Source: Balneolaceae bacterium (lineage in GTDB: Bacteria > Bacteroidota > Rhodothermia > Balneolales > Balneolaceae). From it: DNA of 38,456 nucleotides. A program made the translations under genes and the position numbers. Under the pieces are notes generated by a model. That model was not told the DNA's origin and did not search any database. It saw only the letters and a list, made by a program, of their open reading frames with translations. The stretch spans positions 1 to 38,456 of the forward strand of contig SKYV01000208.1 in NCBI GenBank assembly GCA_007127745.1, read 5' to 3'. Positions 33,013 to 38,456 of the stretch are shown in pieces. Each line of letters begins with the position of its first letter. The stretch's first letter is position 1.

Positions 33013-35403
33013 TTGCAACCCAAAGTAGTTTCTGTTTTGACTGATAAAAACAAAAATACCACCACCGATACCGACCTTCTTTTCGAAAATAAATTCGCTT
33101 ACGTTACAACCGAGGGTGAAGTTAAGTTAAAAGAAAACAAATTTTTTGAAGAGAGAAAAATTGCTTCCGTTCAACTCGAAGAAGTGGAAGATAAAATTAC
33201 AGCACTTGAAAAAGCTTTTTCAGATGTAAAGTCACGGTTTGATGAGCTGTTGAAAAAGGTGGAAACTGAAGCGCCGGACTCCGACGCACTGAAAAATAAA
33301 TTGGACGAACTCATTTCTGAAGCCAAACAGACAGAAGCGATCGGTGATTTTGAAACACTGATTGAAGAAGCCACACAAAAAATTGAAAGTCTGAGCACAG
33401 AAGCATCCGAAGCTGAAGAGGAAAAGCCCGATAAAGCTGAAAAACCCTCAAAAGCAGATTCAGAGACTGCAGATAAAGATGCTGCTGAAGCTGAAAAAGA
33501 GGATGATTCTGAAGAGGATACAGAAGAGCAGGCTGACGAACAAATTGCTGAACCGGAAGCCGAAAAAACAGAACAGTCTGCTTCTGAACCTGTTGACACA
33601 GAAGAAGATACTGAAACAGAAGTTGATGAAAAGACTGACGAAAAGAGCGTAGCCGGAGATAAAGAAGAGCCTGAGACTGATAAAAATACCGGTGATGAAG
33701 CCGCAGATGAGGGAGAAGATGAAGAGGAGGAAAAATCGCCGGAAGAGTATTACAAAGAGCTTGCCGAAAAAGCCGATACCCTGATGGAACTTTCCGACTG
33801 GGCATACGCCACCGTTGAGTTCGATAATCTTGATCTGCTCTGGAGCGAAGGCCCCGATGCTGATAAGGAAACCATCAAACTGTACCGGGAAAAAATTGAT
33901 GAGCTTCGCGAAAAGCTTGAAGAAAGGAAAAAAGCCCATTACGAGCAGCAGAAAAAAATCCGCCAGGAAAATCTTGAAAAGAAGAAAGAACTGCTCAAAG
34001 AGTTTAAAGAGATAATTGATGAAGAAAAATGGACTCATACCCGGGATGTAGCCCGCATCAAAAATAAGTGGGATCAAATTAAACCTTTGCCCGCCGGCGA
34101 AGAAGAGAAACTCGAAAGAAGCTATTCACAGTATGTAAAAACATTTGACGAGCATAAAGTAGACCGGCTGGTGAAGAAAAAGCAGCAGGAAGAAGACAAC
34201 CTGACCGGGAAACTGGTAATTCTCGAAAAAATGGAGAAATTCATCAGCGGTGTGGATGAAAAATCGGACTGGACTGAGCTTGATAAAAAGCTGAACAATT
34301 ATGCCAAACAATTCAGAAAAATTGGCCGCGTTCCGCCGGAAAAAAATCAGGAAGTCTGGGATCGGTTTCACAAAGCGCAAGACACCTTCCACTCCATGCG
34401 CTTTAAGTACGACAAGAAGTACCGGAAAGACATCGAAAAATTTCTGTCCAAAAAGAAAAAACTGATTGATGAAGCTGAAGCCCTGGTGGATGCCGAAGAT
34501 CTTGCAAAAGCCGCCCGAAGGGTGAACAAATTACACCGGCAGTGGAAAAAAACGGGAAATTTGCCACAGAAGGATGAAAATGAGATGTGGGACCGTTTTA
34601 AAGCGGCAACAGATGCATTCAACGAGAAAAAGAGCGATAACATCGACAGGCTTCGTGAACAGGAAGATCTAAACTATGAGAAAAAGCTGAAGCTGATTGA
34701 AAAAGCCGAAGAACTCAAAGATTCTGAGGATTGGAGCAAAACACACAATCAGTTGCAAAACCTGATGGATGAGTGGAAGCGTATCGGGCCGGTGCCGCGC
34801 CGCAAATCGGGCAAAATTTGGAAAAAGTTTAAAGGTGCGATGGATCATTTTTACGACCGGCGCCGTGAGTATTTCAAAGAAGTGAAAGAGGAACGCAAAG
34901 ACAACCTCAAGGAGAAAGAAGACGTTCTCGAAAAGTTACGCGAGCTGCAATCTCATGAAAATCCAATTCAGGCTGTCAATGAGGCAAAACCTCTGCAGGA
35001 GGAGTTTAAAAAAGCCGGTTACGTTCCCATCAAGCATAAAAACCGGCTTTGGAAAGAGTATCGTGAAATCTGTGATGTAATTTACGACCGTTTTCGTGCA
35101 GCAAAATCGGCAGCCGATATTGTAGGTAAAGAAAATGTGGAGCATTTTACTACAGATGATCTGACCGAGATAAAAAGCAAGCAGGATGAAGCTGACAGGC
35201 TCAGAAAAGAGATCAGCAAACTGAGCAACGAACTGATTCAAATGAAAGAGTCGCTCAGTTATTTCAAGCCTTCAGGCAGCGGAAGTTCCCTGCTCGATGA
35301 TGTAAAAAACCGGATTGATAAAGCCGAAGAGCAGCTCAATAAAAAAGAGGAGAAGCTGCAAAATCTCGAAATTGAGATCGATAAAATTAAGCGAAGCAGT
35401 TGA
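33013..35403 (+). CDS. DUF349-repeat coiled-coil protein
   Basis: This cytoplasmic protein of 796 aa has three parts. The N-terminus (LLFENKFAYVTTEGEVKLKE..., about 1-130) leads into a low-complexity acidic linker (about 134-243, rich in E, D, A, T and K). At about 309-715 there are five DUF349 units, each ending in a 'GxxP' turn and an aromatic helix (IKPLP, GRVPP, GNLPQ, GPVPR, GYVPI, then W-x-x-F/Y). A C-terminal coiled coil closes it. DUF349 proteins are typical of Bacteroidota and relatives and of unknown function. The start is TTG at 33013; no upstream or nearby ATG exists and the conserved N-terminal segment begins right there. Confidence 0.85.
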   Translation: MQPKVVSVLTDKNKNTTTDTDLLFENKFAYVTTEGEVKLKENKFFEERKIASVQLEEVEDKITALEKAFSDVKSRFDELLKKVETEAPDSDALKNKLDELISEAKQTEAIGDFETLIEEATQKIESLSTEASEAEEEKPDKAEKPSKADSETADKDAAEAEKEDDSEEDTEEQADEQIAEPEAEKTEQSASEPVDTEEDTETEVDEKTDEKSVAGDKEEPETDKNTGDEAADEGEDEEEEKSPEEYYKELAEKADTLMELSDWAYATVEFDNLDLLWSEGPDADKETIKLYREKIDELREKLEERKKAHYEQQKKIRQENLEKKKELLKEFKEIIDEEKWTHTRDVARIKNKWDQIKPLPAGEEEKLERSYSQYVKTFDEHKVDRLVKKKQQEEDNLTGKLVILEKMEKFISGVDEKSDWTELDKKLNNYAKQFRKIGRVPPEKNQEVWDRFHKAQDTFHSMRFKYDKKYRKDIEKFLSKKKKLIDEAEALVDAEDLAKAARRVNKLHRQWKKTGNLPQKDENEMWDRFKAATDAFNEKKSDNIDRLREQEDLNYEKKLKLIEKAEELKDSEDWSKTHNQLQNLMDEWKRIGPVPRRKSGKIWKKFKGAMDHFYDRRREYFKEVKEERKDNLKEKEDVLEKLRELQSHENPIQAVNEAKPLQEEFKKAGYVPIKHKNRLWKEYREICDVIYDRFRAAKSAADIVGKENVEHFTTDDLTEIKSKQDEADRLRKEISKLSNELIQMKESLSYFKPSGSGSSLLDDVKNRIDKAEEQLNKKEEKLQNLEIEIDKIKRSS

Positions 35404-35724
35404 GAGATTGATTATTGCCTTTTTTAGTATCCACGGTTAGTGAATAATTGTTGGATTTATAAATAAGAGCTGAACTTGGGTTGAAAATTCCGCAGTTGAC
35501 AGTTCGCAATACCCTACCCTAAACTGCCGTGTTTAAAGTGTCCTTGAAGCACCTGAAGCAAAACGTTTATTTTTTGAACACGTAGTGAAAGTCCCTGAAG
35601 CGTCACTGTGTAGTCGTCAAAAGAACGCTTTAAGGAGCTTTCGCACACTTGTCCCAAAGGGATGCTTTGGGCAAAGGTTCTTTTTTTGCATAACATACAC
35701 TTGTCAACTTATGCCGATAGCGGG
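35404..35724. other. 321-bp structured intergenic region
   Basis: This contains the structure at 35609-35687 and a weaker arm upstream (CACGTAGTGA near 35579 opposite TCACTGTGTAG near 35603). A 60-codon minus-strand frame covers part of it, but composition follows the inverted repeats and gives no protein-like signal. It may be a dispersed repeat or the 3' region of a small RNA. Confidence 0.4.
35609..35687 (+). terminator. Complex terminator-like structure after the DUF349 gene
   Basis: Outer arms AAAAGAAC-(g)-CTTT (35609-35621) and AAAG-GTTCTTTT (35673-35684) enclose a perfect inner hairpin, CCCAAAG-GGATG-CTTTGGG (35653-35671), and end in a T tract. This suits transcript termination of the DUF349 gene, though it is about 200 nt past the stop codon. 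Confidence 0.5.
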
Positions 35725-36198
35725 TCATAAAAAATAACGGATTCCGAGGCCGCCGTTTACACCAAAACTGGTAGAAGGCATCACATCAAAAATCGGGGCT
35801 ACTTCAAAAAACAGGCTCAGCCGGCTGTCGGGGATAATGTACTGCAACCCTACCGGAATTCTTGCACCCAGTTTTGCATTGTCTGACAAGATGGTCCTCG
35901 CCCCCAGGCCGTAATAGAGAGCCAGGCTGCCGCGATCTGCCTCAAGCGGATGGTGCTTCAAATATGTGGCATGCAAGTGAACCGATTCATTTTTTCCGAA
36001 CGACCAGGCTGCCGCTGCATCAATAGCAGTGGAACCAGTTTGCCAGAATTTCATGCTGATGCCGGTGGGCTCACCTAAAATAATGCCGAGCTCGGTATTT
36101 CCCGGCCGGCTTTGAGCTTCGGACGTCTCTGTGAACAGCAACATCAAAAAAATGAGAGAAATGAGGAAAAAGCCGGATTTTGCTTGTAGTTTATGCAT
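35725..36198 (-). CDS. Small outer-membrane beta-barrel protein
   Basis: This protein is about 157 aa. The signal peptide (FFLISLIFLMLLFTETSEA) leads into strands typical of small barrels: TELGIILGEPTGISMKFW, AIDAAAAWSFG, SVHLHATYLKH, LALYYGLGARTIL, ARIPVGLQYII, RLSLFFEVAPIFDVMPS, FGVNGGLGIRYFL, and it ends on the C-terminal aromatic motif. It resembles DUF3996/BAPKO_0422-type barrels, but I am not certain of the family. I use the ATG at 36198. It is transcribed opposite to the glycosyltransferases, with the divergent region 36199-36391 between them. Confidence 0.78.
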   Translation of the reverse strand: MHKLQAKSGFFLISLIFLMLLFTETSEAQSRPGNTELGIILGEPTGISMKFWQTGSTAIDAAAAWSFGKNESVHLHATYLKHHPLEADRGSLALYYGLGARTILSDNAKLGARIPVGLQYIIPDSRLSLFFEVAPIFDVMPSTSFGVNGGLGIRYFL

Positions 36199-36341
36199 TG
36201 TCTTTTTGAAAATCGTTGATATGAACAAAATATTCGTCTGTTAGTAATTCAGTACATGGCATGTTACAACTGCTTTGTGAAGCAAATGCAAAATATCAGT
36301 ATTGTTACAGAAAAATGTCATTTTTGTTTCATGATTTCTGC

Positions 36342-36349
36342 TATGTTTG
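36342..36349 (+). promoter_or_regulatory. Bacteroidota-type -7 box for the glycosyltransferase pair
   Basis: TATGTTTG matches TAnnTTTG exactly, 43 bp before the ATG at 36392. A TTTG lies 15 nt upstream (36323), closer than the usual spacing of about 17-23, so it is only partly convincing. Confidence 0.4.
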
Positions 36350-36391
36350 ATGGCAGAATAAACCATTTTTATTCCATACCTGATTCAAATA

Positions 36392-36997
36392 ATGAAAAGA
36401 AAAAACAGTAATCTGCTGCTCATATTTATCAAAAATCCAGAAAAAGGAAAGGTGAAAACCCGGCTGGCTGAAACCGTGGGAGAGCAAAAGGCGCTGGCAG
36501 TCTATAGAAAACTACTCGAACATACAATTTCAGAGGCCGGCAATGTGAAATCAGACCGGCAAATTTGGTATTCAGATTTCGTTGATCAAAACGATGAATT
36601 TAGTGGCAACATGTTTAAAAAATGCCTTCAAAAGGGGCGAGATCTTGGAGAGAGAATGAAGGCTGCTTTTGAGGAAGGCTTCAAATCGGGTTATGGAAAA
36701 ATTATTATTATTGGAAGCGACTGCCCCGGAATAACATCGGGGTTGATAAGCCGGGCATTTCGGGAGCTGGAAAACCATCAGATTGTTGTGGGGCCTTCAG
36801 AAGACGGAGGATATTATCTATTGGGCTTGAATGGATTCTATCCGGAGCTGTTTTCCGGTGTGAACTGGAGCACGGATCAGGTTTTGCCTCAAACGATGAA
36901 AACGATTCAGAAGAGAGAGTTTACGTTCAAAATGATGCCGGTTTTAAACGATATTGATACAGCAGAAGATCTTGAAAAAAGTAATCTGGATTTATGA
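36392..36997 (+). CDS. TIGR04282-type arsenosugar-biosynthesis glycosyltransferase (DUF2064)
   Basis: This 201-aa cytoplasmic nucleotidyl/glycosyltransferase-like protein has LLLIFIKNPEKGKVKTRLAETVG (P-loop-like start), DLGERMKAAFEEGFKSG, IIIGSDCPGITSGLISRAFRELE, and GPSEDGGYYLLGLNG. These are the DUF2064/TIGR04282 motifs. The family is named for arsenosugar biosynthesis or 'rSAM/selenodomain-associated transferase 1'. Its stop overlaps the next gene by 4 bp (ATGA), so they are co-translated. No arsM or radical-SAM partner (arsS) is in the window. Confidence 0.88.
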   Translation: MKRKNSNLLLIFIKNPEKGKVKTRLAETVGEQKALAVYRKLLEHTISEAGNVKSDRQIWYSDFVDQNDEFSGNMFKKCLQKGRDLGERMKAAFEEGFKSGYGKIIIIGSDCPGITSGLISRAFRELENHQIVVGPSEDGGYYLLGLNGFYPELFSGVNWSTDQVLPQTMKTIQKREFTFKMMPVLNDIDTAEDLEKSNLDL

Positions 36998-37689
36998 GCA
37001 AAGACGTTACTGTCATTATTCCGGTTTTAAATGAAGAGGCAGCTTTAGACAAACTTCTACCCGCACTGTGGAAATTACAGAATGGAAATGTTAAAGAAAC
37101 TCTGGTTGTTGACGGCGGCAGCAGTGATACCAGCAGACAAGTGGCCCGAAAACATCAAGCCAGGGTATTGTCAGCACCGAAAAAAGGTCGGGCCATACAG
37201 ATGAACTTTGGTGCAAAAAATGCCGGTACAGACATTCTCTATTTTTTACATGCCGATACAACCCCACCTCCGGATTTTGACTCTGCAATCATTGGCCAAA
37301 TTCACAAAGGAGCTGATGCAGGCTGTTTCAGGCTTCGGTTTGATGATGCGCACCCAGCGTTGAAATTCTACGCCTGGTTTACCCGGTTTTCATCCACACT
37401 GCTGCGTTTTGGCGATCAGAGCCTGTTTGTGAAAAAAGAGCTGTTTGAAAAGATCGGGGGATTTGATGAGTCACTCATAGTGATGGAAGACCAGAAAATT
37501 GTAAGGGAGTGTAAAAAACACGGCAGGTTCGATTTGCTGCCCGAGCCGGTTGTAACATCAGCCAGAAAGTACAGAAAAAACGGGGTATTAAGATTGCAGT
37601 TTATTTTTACTCTTATTTGGTCACTTTATTATTTAGGGGTAAAACAGAACACATTGGCCCATCTGTATAGAATATTGGTGAAGTTTTAA
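36994..37689 (+). CDS. TIGR04283-type arsenosugar-biosynthesis glycosyltransferase
   Basis: This is a GT-A family-2 glycosyltransferase of 231 aa. It has VTVIIPVLNEEAALDKLLPAL, VDGGSSDTSRQVARKHQARVLSAPKKGRAIQMNFGAKNAG, a DxD-like FLHADTTPP, FGDQSLFVKKELFEKIGGF and IVMEDQKIVRECKKHG. The motif order matches TIGR04283 ('rSAM/selenodomain-associated transferase 2'), the usual partner of TIGR04282 proteins. The 4-bp overlap confirms a two-gene unit. Substrate in this organism is inferred from the family name only. Confidence 0.88.
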   Translation: MSKDVTVIIPVLNEEAALDKLLPALWKLQNGNVKETLVVDGGSSDTSRQVARKHQARVLSAPKKGRAIQMNFGAKNAGTDILYFLHADTTPPPDFDSAIIGQIHKGADAGCFRLRFDDAHPALKFYAWFTRFSSTLLRFGDQSLFVKKELFEKIGGFDESLIVMEDQKIVRECKKHGRFDLLPEPVVTSARKYRKNGVLRLQFIFTLIWSLYYLGVKQNTLAHLYRILVKF

Positions 37690-37906
37690 ACCCCACTTAA
37701 GCCAGCCTGATGGTTATAAATCAACATGTTTTAATGCTTGTCATAAGAGAGATCAAATGGCAGGTTACCAAAACATTAATTTTAGAATTTTACCTTATAT
37801 TTTCTCTCGAAATACTTACCTTTTTGCTGATGTATCTAATCATATAGCAGCATTGTTAATGCGTTCATAACCGAGTTAAAATCTCAAATAAACTATTAAA
37901 CAGATA
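37690..37906. other. AT-rich region before the TonB receptor gene
   Basis: This is a likely promoter region for the outer-membrane receptor gene. TACCTTTTTG near 37816 resembles TAnnTTTG with an insertion. No clear terminator follows the glycosyltransferase pair. Confidence 0.35.
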
Positions 37907-38456
37907 ATGAAAAAAATACTACTATTAATTTTCCCATTACTATTTTTGCCGGTATATATTGCTGCGCAAGGTGTTACAGGGGCAAATATAAATGGAACAG
38001 TTATAGACTCAGAAGGAGAACCTCTTCCGGGAGCTTCTGTTGTGGCAATTCATGAGCCGTCAGGTACCCAATATGGAGCAGCGGCAAGAGCTGATGGACG
38101 TTTCAATATTAGAAATGTACGTGTGGGCGGTCCCTACACAATACGTGCTTCTTTTATAGGGTACAGGCCCGCTGAGCAAACAGATGTTAATCTTGAGTTA
38201 AGTCAAGATTACAGAGTTAATTTTGAACTTGTAGACGAGGCACTCGACCTTGGAGAAATTGCAGTAGTCGCTCAAAGAGATGCTGTAATTTCAGGTGATC
38301 GAACAGGGGCGCGTTCACGTGTTAGTCGCGATCAATTGGATGCACTTCCTTCTATTAACAGGAGTATTCAGGATTATACACGATTAAGCCCACAGGTAAG
38401 TGGAAACAATATTGCGGGCCGAAGTGGTCGTCGTAACGCCATTCAGATTGACGGTG
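37907..38456 (+). CDS. TonB-dependent receptor, 5' part (cut by window edge)
   Basis: This is an open frame with no stop, running off the right edge (183 codons). The signal peptide (ILLLIFPLLFLPVYIAAQ) is followed by a CarboxypepD_reg-like domain (NINGTVIDSEGEPLPGASVVAIHEPSGTQYGAAARADGRFNIRNVRVGGPYTIRASFIGYRP). A TonB-box-like stretch (LDLGEIAVVAQRD) comes next, and then the start of the plug domain (VSRDQLDALPSINRSIQDYTRLSPQV...GRSGRRNAIQIDG). It fits the SusC/OAR-like receptor type of Bacteroidota and relatives, which imports oligosaccharides, siderophores or other large substrates. The barrel and substrate cannot be seen. It is absent from lists of closed reading frames because it has no stop in the window. 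Confidence 0.88.
   Translation, partial: MKKILLLIFPLLFLPVYIAAQGVTGANINGTVIDSEGEPLPGASVVAIHEPSGTQYGAAARADGRFNIRNVRVGGPYTIRASFIGYRPAEQTDVNLELSQDYRVNFELVDEALDLGEIAVVAQRDAVISGDRTGARSRVSRDQLDALPSINRSIQDYTRLSPQVSGNNIAGRSGRRNAIQIDG

Noticed and set aside
33171-34077. Long minus-strand frames rich in S, L and F
   Set aside because: They are the complement of the DUF349 gene's acidic, lysine-rich coding sequence, which creates spurious open frames.
35514-35696. 60-codon minus-strand open frame
   Set aside because: The sequence is dominated by inverted repeats and lacks a family match or start signal. It is reported as a structured region instead.
37816-37825. TACCTTTTTG as a promoter -7 box for the TonB receptor
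   Set aside because: It needs an insertion to match TAnnTTTG and there is no TTG at a proper distance.

Overview
The window looks like chromosomal DNA from a Gram-negative, AT-leaning member of the Bacteroidota/Balneolota assemblage, and I lean towards a marine Balneolaceae-like organism. Supporting signs are a TonB-dependent receptor with an N-terminal carboxypeptidase-regulatory-like domain cut by the right edge, PorT-type outer-membrane barrels, DUF349 and DUF4168 proteins, a GbsR/LolA-like/FtsX-type export operon, mostly SD-less start regions and two exact TAnnTTTG promoter-like boxes. The taxonomic call is inference; no 16S or other marker is present.

Layout. 1-2737 (minus): GbsR/MarR-type regulator, LolA-like periplasmic protein and ABC permease; the partner ATPase probably lies off the left edge. 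2738-3394: intergenic region with TGAAC repeats and a ~190-bp MITE-like palindromic element. 3395-6884 (plus): arginine deiminase, an M50 membrane protease, a small lipoprotein and SmpB. 6980-9831 (minus): a DUF4168 protein, RNase P RNA (rnpB), a coiled-coil protein of the zinc-ribbon CT398/FlgZ family that has lost all four cysteines, and a Nif3-like protein. 10307-14732 (plus): YggS, three small PspB-like membrane proteins in tandem, a DivIVA-domain protein, purine nucleoside phosphorylase and an acidic hypothetical. 14755-18717: group II PLP decarboxylase (minus), then a secreted GH18 chitinase and an MscS channel (plus).

19007-25688 (plus) is a dense signalling block: stand-alone receiver, STAS anti-anti-sigma protein, GAF-SpoIIE phosphatase, tandem ABM-domain protein, Ser/Thr kinase with TolB-like and TPR domains, and a small exported cupredoxin-like protein. 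No RsbW-type kinase is visible, so this is an incomplete or rewired partner-switching system. 26027-29470: outer-membrane barrel protein and an ABC permease/ATPase pair. 29564-31460: nucleotidyltransferase and GHMP sugar kinase with overlapping ends, likely a UDP-sugar (possibly UDP-glucuronate) salvage pair. 31906-35403: small MscS channel and a five-repeat DUF349 protein. 35725-38456: small barrel protein (minus), a pair of arsenosugar-type glycosyltransferases with a 4-bp overlap, and the 5' part of the TonB receptor.

The best candidates for something undescribed are (i) the signalling block at 19-25.7 kb, (ii) the PspB-like triplet between yggS and divIVA, which resembles the Firmicute ylm division cluster, and (iii) the cysteine-less zinc-ribbon paralogue. 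There is no CRISPR array, tRNA, rRNA, integrase or intact insertion sequence that I can see.
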